A stretch of 64,000 bases of DNA from an uncultured Odoribacter sp. (GCA_900544025.1 UQTM01000001.1:1-64000); one strand, 5' to 3'; counted from the first letter of the stretch, positions 17,732-26,093 are shown. The notes: generated by a model not told the origin, from the sequence alone. A program made the numbers and translations.

Positions 17732-18006
17732 CATCATACATATTCCTTGCAATATTTTATCTTAGGTATTCACCTAAATAGTTGCAATAGGAACTATCAA
17801 ACATATATACACAACATTGCCTCTGCTATAAACTCATACACTTTTTCCACCGTACGAACTTCTGTGTTCCTCTATTATAGTTCGGAAACCACCGTCATCT
17901 ACATTGACCACCTTTCTTCAATAACGGTAAAACCGCTTATACGAGCATTTCTACCGATTTTCCCTCTGTTGAATAACCGTGTATGGCTTTTGTTGGAGCA
18001 AAGATA
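17732..18006 (-). ncRNA. Candidate non-coding transcript or long 3' UTR of the crp-like gene
   Basis: A perfect -7 box TATCTTTG lies on the minus strand at 17999-18006, and a terminator facing the same way lies at 17704-17731. The roughly 270 bases between have no convincing open frame. They contain a small hairpin TTAGGT-ATTC-ACCTAA (17762-17777) flanked by the repeat TTGCAATA (17747-17754 and 17782-17789). Because the crp-like gene just upstream has no terminator of its own, this could instead be its 3' UTR. The long plus-strand frame across it (17747-18007) has no protein-like features. Confidence 0.3.
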
Positions 18007-18014
18007 AGCCTGAT

Positions 18015-18605
18015 TTAATAATCTTTATTTGACATTACATCAACAAATGCAGCTCTGATACGACTTAACGTTTCCGGACTGACATTTAAAAGCGTAGCGA
18101 TATGTTTTAATTTGGATTTTTGAATCATTTCCGGAAAGTTAGCCATAAGATAAGCATACTTTTCTTGCGCATTCATCAATTTATAATTTTGATGAAAGGC
18201 TATTACAGCTACTAATAAAGAACGGATCAATTTTAAATGAAATTGAAGAAATTCAGGATAAGCCAGTAATTTTTGTTCATTTTCGAAAGACAAAGAAAGT
18301 ACTCTGGTGGGGTCGCAAGCCTGTAAATAGCCTAATGACGGTTTTTGAGAAAAGTAACTACCGACATCGGTTACCAGTTGATTATCGAAATAGATCCATA
18401 CCGTGTTATCCTTTCCGTTCTCATTGATATAATATCTCCTGACCAGTCCGGATAAAATAAAATAAGTTTTCTTGCAAATTCTGTCCTTTTCTGTGAGAAA
18501 TTCGTTTTTTTTAAATGATTCGTACACAAAATATTTTCTTACAGCATCTTCGGTTTCTACATCTATTTTATGAATACTATTTATAAACTCCAGCAATTCC
18601 TCCAT
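18015..18605 (-). CDS. Crp/Fnr-family transcriptional regulator
   Basis: A 196-residue protein taking the ATG at 18605 (MEELLEFINSIHKI). An in-frame start 17 codons upstream is less likely. A cyclic-nucleotide-binding-like beta-roll fills residues about 20-120 (NGKDNTVWIYFDNQLVTD). A long helix follows, then a C-terminal helix-turn-helix (SKLKHIATLLNVSPETLSRI, about 168-187). The cAMP-contact Arg/Ser pattern is not clear, as is usual for Bacteroidetes members. There are no cluster cysteines of the FNR kind at the N-terminus. Ligand and target genes are unknown. It stands alone between a terminator and the candidate ncRNA. Confidence 0.88.
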   Translation of the reverse strand: MEELLEFINSIHKIDVETEDAVRKYFVYESFKKNEFLTEKDRICKKTYFILSGLVRRYYINENGKDNTVWIYFDNQLVTDVGSYFSQKPSLGYLQACDPTRVLSLSFENEQKLLAYPEFLQFHLKLIRSLLVAVIAFHQNYKLMNAQEKYAYLMANFPEMIQKSKLKHIATLLNVSPETLSRIRAAFVDVMSNKDY

Positions 18606-18728
18606 GTATAGGCCTCTCAAACAATTAAATTCCACAAACCAGAAAGACACATACAATTTATAGCAAGCTAAATAAAACTATATCTTCCTTTTACAAAGAA
18701 ACAGAAAAATATCGCAAGAAGCAAATTA

Positions 18729-18772
18729 AAACAGCATCCCAAAAGTTTTATACCACTTCCAAGATGCTGTTT
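18729..18772 (-). terminator. Terminator after the DUF3472 gene
   Basis: A 10-bp stem (AAACAGCATC, 18729-18738, with GATGCTGTTT, 18763-18772). On the minus strand it is followed by TAATTTGC. Confidence 0.7.
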
Positions 18773-18813
18773 AACTTTTACATTCCGCCTCTTACAAGGC
18801 TTTTAATCGACAA

Positions 18814-20073
18814 TTATAATTTTTCAAGGCTTTCAAAATCGATTTCCGGATGTTTACCCGAAGCCGGACGTTCAAACTTCGTTCCTCCCGCCGTAGGCTC
18901 GTTAAAGAAACCGCAATTCTTCAAATAAAAACCCTTCTTCCCATTCGTTCCTCCCTGATAATCGCGGCGTACTCCGGCTCCGGCGGTAGCATCGTGCGAA
19001 AACCTTGCCTCGGTAAGTTCTTTCCATTGTCCGTCGGCACTACGTACCCACTGATTGTTGAACAACACCCAGCGCGTCAGATACCCCTGCTCCGGACTGA
19101 AGTTTTCCAGGAATGAATGAGGACGTTTGTACCAGGTATCGGTTTTCGGGCGCTGAAAACTGGCAATCAATCTCCATCTTCCCTCATCCGTTGCATAAAA
19201 ATAAGCCGTATATACCGTATTTCCTTTGCCGTCGGGACGCACCTGCATCAGGAACGGATAAGTCACTCCGGCTTTCCAGTTATATTTTAAATAGCTTTGC
19301 CCACCGGAACCTTCATTTCCAAATTCTCCGATATGCACATCCTCTCCTCTCCGCAACATTTTGATTTTATATTCATCCGGAATTTTTTTCGGGTCCTGGG
19401 TATCGAACGGGCTCCACACCGAAAAAAGAATACGGCGTTCTGTGGGAGAATTAAATTGCATTCCGAAGTATCCCTCTCCAAAACCGTTCGCCATGTAATA
19501 AGAGGCCAAAACCTCCCCTGATTTAGGAACAGTCACCTCATTATAAAACCATTCCACAGGCTCTTTAGGCATAACGTAATTGATATGCACCGAAGGGCCT
19601 CTTCTTCCCCAATAAGTGGAGAAATCCTTCACATAAACCATTTCCTCCACGCCATACACGATCACATCCGAAACTTCACCGAAGGTCTCTCCTGATTTTT
19701 CAACTCCTTGCAGATCTACTTTCACATACCCTGGCTTAGCCACCTTAAACTGTCCCGCCGGAATTTCCTGCCATTCCGGAGAATGAAGAGAAAGCAGGGA
19801 TTTCATCTTATTGCATTTTACTTCAATCTTTGATTCTCCCTTAGCTCTTATAGCTAAACCGTACGTCCCCTTCTGAGGCATATAAAAATAAACGCTGACC
19901 ACTGTGCCCGGATTCGTCCAGCGGGCCAGTCCACGCCCGGTGATACGCGCATTTTTTTCCGGCGAAGTGATGTAGGCGTTTCCTGCCAGAGATACGTATG
20001 TTCCTGTATTCTGAGTAAAACCCGTCGCACAGCACCACAAAAAGAACAGACTAAAAAATATACTTTTCATCAT
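18814..20073 (-). CDS. Exported DUF5077/DUF3472 domain protein
   Basis: A 419-residue protein with a signal peptide (MMKSIFFSLFFLWCCATGFTQ). The first half after the signal resembles the DUF5077 beta-sandwich (about residues 25-145). The second half is the DUF3472 domain (about 150-400), with features such as EWFYNEVTVPKSGEVLASYYMANGF and SVWSPFDTQDP. Members are common in gut Bacteroidetes and often lie near glycan genes, but their activity is not established. It is transcribed alone from a TATCTTTG promoter. Nothing nearby points to a substrate, although a decayed propeller gene lies upstream. Confidence 0.85.
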   Translation of the reverse strand: MMKSIFFSLFFLWCCATGFTQNTGTYVSLAGNAYITSPEKNARITGRGLARWTNPGTVVSVYFYMPQKGTYGLAIRAKGESKIEVKCNKMKSLLSLHSPEWQEIPAGQFKVAKPGYVKVDLQGVEKSGETFGEVSDVIVYGVEEMVYVKDFSTYWGRRGPSVHINYVMPKEPVEWFYNEVTVPKSGEVLASYYMANGFGEGYFGMQFNSPTERRILFSVWSPFDTQDPKKIPDEYKIKMLRRGEDVHIGEFGNEGSGGQSYLKYNWKAGVTYPFLMQVRPDGKGNTVYTAYFYATDEGRWRLIASFQRPKTDTWYKRPHSFLENFSPEQGYLTRWVLFNNQWVRSADGQWKELTEARFSHDATAGAGVRRDYQGGTNGKKGFYLKNCGFFNEPTAGGTKFERPASGKHPEIDFESLEKL

Positions 20074-20115
20074 AAATTTAAATTATTATTCTTAAATCAT
20101 GTTACACCATCGCAA

Positions 20116-20145
20116 CAAAGATACACTTTTTCCGCTATCTATAAA
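20116..20145 (-). promoter_or_regulatory. Promoter for the DUF3472 gene
   Basis: On the minus strand -33 TTTA (20142-20145), 18-base spacer, -7 TATCTTTG (20116-20123), about 43 bases before the start codon. Confidence 0.6.
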
Positions 20146-20233
20146 GAAGTTTTACTACCGTTCCCCCGCAAACTCAATCTACCGGAACATTCAATGATCT
20201 ATTACATAAACAAATCTCTGGCGCTCAATGCAA

Positions 20234-20451
20234 TTAACATTTTATCCTGAATATTCCGGCCTTGCCATGCTTCATTTTTCCGGCAACATAAAAGGTATGA
20301 TCTTCATCCCCGCATAATCCATACACTTCAAACTCTATCGGGAAACGATAGGAATAAAGCGGCTTCCCTTCCCAATCCAACACCAGATTTCATATACTTC
20401 GGCAATCACAAGCTTACCTAACGATTCTGAAAATAAATAAAACTTATTATT
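20234..20451 (-). pseudogene. C-terminal remnant of a TolB-like six-bladed beta-propeller protein, frameshifted
   Basis: The minus strand reads NNKFYLFSESLGKLVIAEVY then EIW. It continues, after a one-base frame change near 20384, as VLDWEGKPLYSYRFPIEFEV, YGLCGDEDHTFYVAG, KMKHGKAGIFRIKC and a stop at 20234. The DWEGxPxxxY pattern followed by a VYGL-type strand and a short C-terminal strand is what I would expect at the end of BF3164-like or 6-bladed-propeller lipoproteins of Bacteroidetes. The rest of the gene is absent, and the DUF308 gene starts 46 bases upstream. Family assignment is by pattern only. It lies in a 424-base gap otherwise empty apart from the DUF3472 promoter. Confidence 0.6.
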
Positions 20452-20497
20452 CTAATAACCGTTGAAACTATTGTAACAGTTATTTAAACCAAATTAT

Positions 20498-21037
20498 ATG
20501 GAAACAGTTGAAAATTACAAACAGACAAATCGGTATTGGTGGTTGATGTTGATCATCGGTATCCTTTCTATTATTTGCGGGATATGGGTTTTCAGAAATC
20601 CGGTAGAATCCTATTTTGCGCTTGCGATCTATTTTAGCCTGATGTTCATTCTTTTCGGTATAGGTGAAATCGTCAATGCTTTTGCCAACCAGCGTTACCG
20701 GAGCTGGGGTTGGGGACTTGCCATGGGTATCCTCGATCTGGTGATCGGTTTTATCCTGCTGGGCAATATAGAGTGGGCTGCCGACATACTCCCCTACCTG
20801 GTAGGCTTTATACTGATGTTCGTAGGAATCGATTTTATCGGGCAATCTTCCCAGATGCAATCTTTCCGTATCCCGAACTGGGGCTGGGTACTCACCGGAG
20901 GAATCCTGACTTTGATTTTCTCATTCCTGATCATTTTTCACCCTTTGTTCGGAATCTTAAATATTATTGTCTGGACAGGGCTCGCCTTTATTTTTGGCGG
21001 CCTCTCTGCAGTCATCTATTCTTTCTCATTAAAATAA
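20498..21037 (+). CDS. HdeD-like DUF308 membrane protein
   Basis: A 179-residue protein made almost wholly of six membrane helices: about residues 14-30, 40-60, 70-90, 95-113, 127-147 and 153-175. Each pair has a GI(L)xxIxG pattern typical of the three DUF308 repeats (IGILSIICGIWVF, MGILDLVIGFILL, GGILTLIFSFLII). The E. coli relative HdeD is a membrane acid-resistance protein. In Bacteroidetes its role is unknown. It is a single gene followed by a strong terminator. Confidence 0.87.
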   Translation: METVENYKQTNRYWWLMLIIGILSIICGIWVFRNPVESYFALAIYFSLMFILFGIGEIVNAFANQRYRSWGWGLAMGILDLVIGFILLGNIEWAADILPYLVGFILMFVGIDFIGQSSQMQSFRIPNWGWVLTGGILTLIFSFLIIFHPLFGILNIIVWTGLAFIFGGLSAVIYSFSLK

Positions 21038-21041
21038 AAAG

Positions 21042-21084
21042 AATCCTGAAAAGCACCTGTAAAAATAAGGTGCTTTTCAGGATT
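21042..21084 (+). terminator. Strong terminator after the DUF308 gene
   Basis: A 17-bp perfect stem (21042-21058 with 21068-21084), followed by TTAATTTA; it begins 5 bases past the stop codon. Confidence 0.88.
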
Positions 21085-21129
21085 TTAATTTACCGATTCT
21101 TTAGGACAACGTTCTCTATAAAACCTACC

Positions 21130-21447
21130 TTACAACAGAAAGTGTCCTAAAAAAGAAATGAACAATCCCACCACCACCGACATAATCAACAGCGGAAAAA
21201 CACAACGCGAATTTCCCCTGCCGGAAGCGATAATCAGCGGCAGAGACAATGCCAGGGAAACTACCATGCCTTTCCACCACCAGCGTGCCCAGGGAAGATT
21301 CAAGTGATAAACGATATACGGCATCAGTAAAAACAGGACGAAGCCTGCTAAAACCGTATATTTATCGGCTTTCTTTCGCAATAGAGGAATTATTCCTATA
21401 AAACCGGACACCAGGCCGATTAAAATAATAGTCAGATAAGTTTTCAT
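21130..21447 (-). CDS. Small four-helix membrane protein of unknown function
   Basis: A 105-residue protein with four predicted helices (about residues 4-22, 32-48, 58-75 and 84-103) separated by short basic loops such as LLRKKADKY. I do not recognise a family. It starts 17 bases after the ispE stop in the same direction, so it is probably translated from the ispE transcript. The nonrandom hydrophobic pattern and the position support it being real. A late helix-rich membrane protein next to an isoprenoid gene does not by itself indicate function. Confidence 0.7.
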   Translation of the reverse strand: MKTYLTIILIGLVSGFIGIIPLLRKKADKYTVLAGFVLFLLMPYIVYHLNLPWARWWWKGMVVSLALSLPLIIASGRGNSRCVFPLLIMSVVVGLFISFLGHFLL

Positions 21448-21464
21448 AGCATTTATATTTTACA

Positions 21465-22283
21465 TCATTCCCCTTTCCACACAAAACAACCGGGACAATT
21501 TATATCTATTTTTCTATTTCTGTGAAATATTCCGAATACGGCAGAGCCGCTTCCTGTCATTGCAGCGTACACCGCCCCTTGTCCGTACAGGTATTCTTTC
21601 AGCCTACCGACTTCCGGATAACGGGCAAAAACCGTCGCCTCAAAATCGTTCTTCACCACCTGTTTCCATTCCTCTACGGGCAATGTTCCGAGCTTACGCA
21701 GATCGAATTCCGGCCGTTTCGGAACGATACCCCGGTAAGCCTCGGCTGTGGAAACTCCGCAATCCGGCTTTACCAGCACAATACGGTAATCATCCAGCGA
21801 TAAAGCGATAGGGGCCAGCCGTTCCCCTTTTCCGGAAGCGAAAGCCGGACGGCCGGATATAAAAAAAGCACAGTCACTTCCCAACTGCGAAGCATATTCT
21901 ATCAGGCGGCTGTCGGAAAGCCCTAATCCGCAATTTTCATTAATAGCTTTCAACATGAAAACTGCATCCGACGATCCTCCCCCCAATCCGGCTCCGAAGG
22001 GTACGATTTTCCGTAAATGCACTTTCATTGCCGACAAACGAAAATCCTGTGCCAATAAATGATAGGCTTTTAAAACCAGATTTTTCTCTGCCGGACAATC
22101 TACCGTGATTCCGGTATTTTCAAAATAACATTTCCCGCCCGGCTCTTCTTCTATTCTTTTAACCTCCAAAATATCCGAAAGCCCTAAGGGATAAAACACC
22201 GTTTCCAGGTTATGAAAACCATCTTCCCGTTTTTCTGTAACGAAAAGCCCGATATTGATCTTTGTATTAGGAAAATATATCAT
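21465..22283 (-). CDS. ispE: 4-diphosphocytidyl-2-C-methyl-D-erythritol kinase
   Basis: A 272-residue GHMP kinase of the MEP isoprenoid pathway. It phosphorylates the 2-hydroxyl of CDP-methylerythritol. The start MIYFPNTKINIGLFV has the conserved Lys/Asn of motif 1 (usually AKINL). The ATP loop PFGAGLGGGSSDAVFML lies near residues 90-106. Motif 3 is visible as AAMTGSGSAVFGIF. Length is typical. Its promoter has a perfect TATCTTTG box. It leads a two-gene unit with the small membrane protein. Confidence 0.94.
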   Translation of the reverse strand: MIYFPNTKINIGLFVTEKREDGFHNLETVFYPLGLSDILEVKRIEEEPGGKCYFENTGITVDCPAEKNLVLKAYHLLAQDFRLSAMKVHLRKIVPFGAGLGGGSSDAVFMLKAINENCGLGLSDSRLIEYASQLGSDCAFFISGRPAFASGKGERLAPIALSLDDYRIVLVKPDCGVSTAEAYRGIVPKRPEFDLRKLGTLPVEEWKQVVKNDFEATVFARYPEVGRLKEYLYGQGAVYAAMTGSGSAVFGIFHRNRKIDINCPGCFVWKGE

Positions 22284-22305
22284 GCACCATTGAGATTTAA
22301 TAGTA

Positions 22306-22313
22306 CAAAGATA
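22306..22313 (-). promoter_or_regulatory. -7 promoter box for ispE
   Basis: TATCTTTG on the minus strand, 23 bases before the ispE start codon. Confidence 0.55.
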
Positions 22314-22365
22314 ATAAGGATTTAGAATTAGTCGGCATAAAATCGTCCCCTGAAAATCATTTAGA

Positions 22366-22396
22366 TTTGTTTACAGTTCCTTTTTTTGTAACTTCG
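22366..22396 (+). promoter_or_regulatory. Promoter for the secreted thioredoxin
   Basis: -33 TTTG (22366-22369), exactly 19 bases, -7 TAACTTCG (22389-22396). One of several boxes here with C in place of the third T of TTTG. Confidence 0.75.
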
Positions 22397-22441
22397 GCCT
22401 CCAGAAAACGTTTATCTACTGTGTAACATAAAAATCTGAAT

Positions 22442-22870
22442 ATGAAAAAAACTATCGTTTTATTAATAGCCATATTTGCCGCCGCTACCTTTACTTCGGT
22501 CCGGGCGCAAACGGTAAAGCACCTGACAACGGAAGAGTTTAAAAAAGAAATATGGAATTACAGCAGCGACAAGGACTGGAAATACCTCGGTGACAAACCC
22601 GCCATCATAGACCTGTATGCCACCTGGTGCCCTCCTTGTAAGAAATTATCGCCTATTCTGGAAGAAATACAAAAACAATACGGCAAAAAGATTCAAATCT
22701 ACAAAGTGGATGTCGATAAAGAATCGGAATTGGCACGGTTGTTCAACGCCTCCAGTATTCCCCTGATGGTCTTTATCCCCAAAGACGGAAAACCCTTTAC
22801 GATAACAGGCCTTCGTCCGCAGGAACAGATCGAACAACTAATCGGTGAAAAATTAGGCGTGAAGAAATAA
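22442..22870 (+). CDS. Exported thioredoxin-fold oxidoreductase
   Basis: A 142-residue protein with a signal peptide (MKKTIVLLIAIFAAATFTSVRAQ), so it acts in the periplasm. The active site WCPPC has its cysteines at 63 and 66. The cis-proline is in SSIPLMVFIP, and GLRPQEQIEQLIGE is the last helix. WCPPC rather than WCGPC is common in periplasmic members and suggests a higher redox potential than cytoplasmic thioredoxin. Its partners are unknown. It is transcribed alone and ends at a hairpin that also carries the next gene's promoter. Confidence 0.9.
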   Translation: MKKTIVLLIAIFAAATFTSVRAQTVKHLTTEEFKKEIWNYSSDKDWKYLGDKPAIIDLYATWCPPCKKLSPILEEIQKQYGKKIQIYKVDVDKESELARLFNASSIPLMVFIPKDGKPFTITGLRPQEQIEQLIGEKLGVKK

Positions 22871-22873
22871 GAA

Positions 22874-22904
22874 GTTGCAGATTTACGATTTTACTGTACA
22901 TTTG
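22874..22904 (+). promoter_or_regulatory. Promoter for the PAP2 gene, overlapping a terminator
   Basis: -33-like GTTG (22874-22877), 19 bases, -7 TACATTTG (22897-22904). The -7 box lies in the loop of the terminator stem 22879-22891 with 22913-22925. The transcript would start near 22911 and carry only the right arm. Confidence 0.55.
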
Positions 22905-22925
22905 TACAAATGAAATCGTAAATCT
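22879..22925 (+). terminator. Terminator after the thioredoxin gene
   Basis: A 13-bp perfect stem (AGATTTACGATTT with AAATCGTAAATCT), followed by TAACTTTT. It ends eight bases before the PAP2 ATG. Confidence 0.75.
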
Positions 22926-22933
22926 TAACTTTT

Positions 22934-23638
22934 ATGCTCGACACACTACAACAACTCGACCAGCAATTACTTCTCACACTCAATGGTCTTCATTCTCCTT
23001 TCTGGGACAGTTTCATGTGGTTATTTAGCGGGAAAATCATTTGGATACCCATGTATGCCACGATCTTATATGTCCTTTGCAAAAATTTCAGCCTTTATAT
23101 CACGATATTAACGGTAGTCGCTATCGCTTTAACGATCACTTATGCAGATCAGGTCTGTGCCACTCTGATCCGGCCTCTGGTGGAACGCATGCGTCCTTCC
23201 AATCTCGATAACCCGTTATCGGAATTCGTACACATCATAAACGGGAAACGCGGGGGACGTTACGGCTTCCCTTCCTGCCACGCCGCCAATTCCTTTGCTT
23301 TGGCTTTTTTCATGATGTTATTCTTCAAACAGCGCAGGCTAACTCTTTTTATCATGTTGTGGGCCACGGTCAATTCTTATTCCCGGATTTATCTGGGAGT
23401 GCATTATCCGGGCGACTTGCTGGCAGGTATGATCGTCGGGCTAAGCGGTGCTTTGCTTATCTATTATTCATATCGCTACGCCCTTCGCAGCACAAAAATT
23501 GCCGGCCTTCTGAAATATTCTTCACAAGACCGGCAATATATAGAGCATCCTGTTCAAATTCGTTACACCCGGGTTACCATATATGCCGGGTTACTGACGA
23601 TTGCAGGAATGTTTATTTACTCCCTGTTCAATATTTAA
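22934..23638 (+). CDS. PAP2-family phosphatase (membrane, LpxE-like)
   Basis: A 234-residue membrane phosphatase. The three active-site motifs are visible: RPLVERMRPS (motif 1, basic residues before RP), FPSCHAANS (motif 2, PSxH with Cys in place of the usual Gly or Ser), and SRIYLGVHYPGDLLAG (motif 3). About six helices flank them. The family removes phosphate from lipid carriers or lipid A. In Bacteroidetes relatives, lipid A 1-dephosphorylation or undecaprenyl-diphosphate recycling is likely, but the sequence does not decide. Its 3' end overlaps the convergent hexosaminidase gene by 11 bases. Confidence 0.9.
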   Translation: MLDTLQQLDQQLLLTLNGLHSPFWDSFMWLFSGKIIWIPMYATILYVLCKNFSLYITILTVVAIALTITYADQVCATLIRPLVERMRPSNLDNPLSEFVHIINGKRGGRYGFPSCHAANSFALAFFMMLFFKQRRLTLFIMLWATVNSYSRIYLGVHYPGDLLAGMIVGLSGALLIYYSYRYALRSTKIAGLLKYSSQDRQYIEHPVQIRYTRVTIYAGLLTIAGMFIYSLFNI

Positions 23639-25928
23639 ACCAGGAAGCCGGGAAGGGAACTTTTTCTCCTTTCCCGTCTATCCTATTCATTTCTAATATT
23701 CCTCCGTTATAATCGAAATAAGTCACCTTAAAAGGATGCAATCCTTTAGCCAGGGCTTTCTGTCCGATGATTTCCCGGGGTGAATGTGCACCGTCGTTAT
23801 CCACGACCACATAATCATCGATCGTCAAGACACTGCCGTCGTCAGAATGTAGGGCGAAAGTATAAATGCCGTCTTCCGGAATATCCAAAAACCCGGTCAA
23901 AACCAATCCGATATCTCCTTTCACTTCTTTAGGGATCGAAATACTATTAATCACGTATTCCCCCTTTACAGGCGCATCTTCTATCCCTTTACAAGAGTTC
24001 CCGCGATAATCGTGCCATACGGCTTTCACTCCTTCTCCGGTCGGCCGTGCCTGTACGGCAGGAGAATAAGAATCTTTTATATATTTCATTTTCAACAAAT
24101 CTCCTTTCGTTCCATCCGGGCGGAAAGTCCTGAACGTAAAATCAGTTGTTTCGGTAATTGTAAAAGGCCCTGTATATGGAATGGAATTTTCATTCGGGAT
24201 CGATCCGTCCGTAGTGTAATATATTTTAACCAGCGGAGCAGGACATTCCACGGATACGGTTGTTTCCCCGATAAAAGCATTGGAAGTATAACCACCTACC
24301 AGATCGGGAATCCGATAATTAACCCCCATTATATCCAGGCGGGGCAACTGGCGGATCACCTTCCCTTGAAAAGCTTCCCAATCCTTATTTTCAGGCTGCG
24401 TCCATGCCACCTCGGCCAATGCCAGCATCCGGGGAGTAAGCAAATATTCCACCCTCTCCCACGAAGGAATCCACTCTGTCCACAAATTAGCCTGCACCCC
24501 CATAATCAGGGACTGTTGCTCCGGAGACAATCCTTTTAAAAACGGTTCGAAATGATATACGGACGATAACGTATTCTTATCCGGCTGCGCATCGAAATAC
24601 ATTATCGCATTCGGGCACATCACGACCTGATTTCCCTGCGCCGTTGCCAAAGGAACGGATTTTTTCGCCCAACTCCGCCACCACATAACATGGGCCGTTT
24701 CCGAAAGTCCCCCTTCCAATATTTCATCCCAGCCGAAAAGTTCCTTGCCGTTGGCATTGAAAAATTTCTCCATATCCTTCACAAACCAGGCTTGCAACTC
24801 TTCTTCATTCTTCAAGCCTTTTTCTTTGATACGTCTTTGACAATCGCGGCATTTCTTCCAGTTGGTCTTTTCCACCTCGTCCGCTCCCAAATGCACGTAT
24901 TTATAAGGGAACAGTTGAAATATCTCGCTATATACATTTTTACAGAATTCCATAGCCGATTCTTTACCGGGACATATCGGAGAAGAAAAAGTGGTTCCCC
25001 ATCCCGTTTGTTCATGACAGGCAATGCCTTTATAATTAGAGGCCGCAGCCAGGAAATGTCCCGGCATATCGATTTCCGGCATAATATCTATACCTAAACG
25101 GGCAGCATAAGCCACAACTTCCCGAATATCGTCCTGGGTATAAAATCCCCCATAAACCGTATCTCCGTCGATCACCTTTTTCCGGTCGTCCGGTAAAAGG
25201 AAATCGGGATTATCCTGCTTTCTCGCCATATTCAAACAGGAACGGTCGTGGCTGTTATACTTCCGCCAGGCACCTTTCTCGGTCAGTAACGGATATTTCT
25301 TGATCTCTACCCTCCATCCCTGATCGTCGGTCAAATGCCAATGAAACTTGTTCAGCTTATACATAGCCATCAAATCCAGCAACTGCATCACCTCCTCTTT
25401 GGTATAGAAATGCCGGGCCACATCCAGCATCATCCCCCGCCAGCCGAAACGGGGAGCATCGGCAATTTGCACGGCAGGTACCGCCCATTTCACCTGCCGG
25501 TTCAGGGCTGCTTCCCGCTCGAATTCCACCGGCATCAACTGCCGGATCGAGCCGATCCCGGAAATGATACTTCCATAATCATTTCCCACAAGGGTAATCC
25601 GGTCTTTATCGACACATAGCCGATAAGCCCCCTCTTTTCCTCCCAGTACCGTATCGGCCAGCAAAAGCATTATATCGCCGTTCCCTTTCCCGGTTTTCAC
25701 CTCGCTCCCAGTGGCTTTCACTATTTTATCTTTCAAATAATCGGCTGCCGCCTGCAAGCGATCATCGGAAATTCCAATAACAACCTGCTTTTTCAAATGA
25801 AATTCACCGTTTTGAGCGATCATTTCCAAAGGCTGTGGGACAATCGATATTTCCGGCTGCGGTTTATTAACGGAACATCCTGCCAACAAAACACATAGCA
25901 CAAATGCAAAAACACTTTTTTTCTTCAT
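23628..25928 (-). CDS. GH20 beta-N-acetylhexosaminidase lipoprotein with PA14 domain
   Basis: A 766-residue exported enzyme. The signal ends in lipobox LLAGC (Cys18). A GH20b accessory domain covers about 25-155. The GH20 barrel covers about 160-510, with FHWHLTDDQGWR and the catalytic pair in YVHLGADEVEKT (Asp350-Glu351). A chitobiase C-terminal-like beta domain follows (about 540-620), then a PA14-type carbohydrate-binding domain (about 640-766, with YTFALHSDDGSVLTIDDY). The family releases terminal GlcNAc or GalNAc from glycans such as mucin O-glycans or N-glycans by substrate-assisted catalysis. As a lipoprotein it probably sits in the outer membrane or periplasm. It is not in a PUL here. 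Confidence 0.94.
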   Translation of the reverse strand: MKKKSVFAFVLCVLLAGCSVNKPQPEISIVPQPLEMIAQNGEFHLKKQVVIGISDDRLQAAADYLKDKIVKATGSEVKTGKGNGDIMLLLADTVLGGKEGAYRLCVDKDRITLVGNDYGSIISGIGSIRQLMPVEFEREAALNRQVKWAVPAVQIADAPRFGWRGMMLDVARHFYTKEEVMQLLDLMAMYKLNKFHWHLTDDQGWRVEIKKYPLLTEKGAWRKYNSHDRSCLNMARKQDNPDFLLPDDRKKVIDGDTVYGGFYTQDDIREVVAYAARLGIDIMPEIDMPGHFLAAASNYKGIACHEQTGWGTTFSSPICPGKESAMEFCKNVYSEIFQLFPYKYVHLGADEVEKTNWKKCRDCQRRIKEKGLKNEEELQAWFVKDMEKFFNANGKELFGWDEILEGGLSETAHVMWWRSWAKKSVPLATAQGNQVVMCPNAIMYFDAQPDKNTLSSVYHFEPFLKGLSPEQQSLIMGVQANLWTEWIPSWERVEYLLTPRMLALAEVAWTQPENKDWEAFQGKVIRQLPRLDIMGVNYRIPDLVGGYTSNAFIGETTVSVECPAPLVKIYYTTDGSIPNENSIPYTGPFTITETTDFTFRTFRPDGTKGDLLKMKYIKDSYSPAVQARPTGEGVKAVWHDYRGNSCKGIEDAPVKGEYVINSISIPKEVKGDIGLVLTGFLDIPEDGIYTFALHSDDGSVLTIDDYVVVDNDGAHSPREIIGQKALAKGLHPFKVTYFDYNGGILEMNRIDGKGEKVPFPASWFKY

Positions 25929-26076
25929 ATCGGATTATAATTAATTTTCAAAAACGCTATAAGACCGGGATGCTCTTATTTCCCAATTTGAATACACATA
26001 TTATATTTCTCCGTTTGCAGAAAACGGAAACGTATGCATACTCTCCTGTTTATTTTTTCCCTTGCATAATCTTTTT

Positions 26077-26092
26077 ATCTGCTCCGGCAGAT
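26077..26092. terminator. Small hairpin after lipB
   Basis: ATCTGC-TCCG-GCAGAT, a 6-bp perfect stem two bases past the lipB stop. There is no T-tract on the minus strand, so termination would be weak. Confidence 0.35.
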
Positions 26093-26093
26093 A

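Noticed and set aside
17747..18007. 86-codon plus-strand frame
   Set aside because: Hydrophobic by chance; no start context; the region fits a minus-strand transcript better.
20074..20233. Possible extra gene between DUF3472 and the propeller remnant
   Set aside because: Only the DUF3472 promoter is visible; no open frame with coding character.
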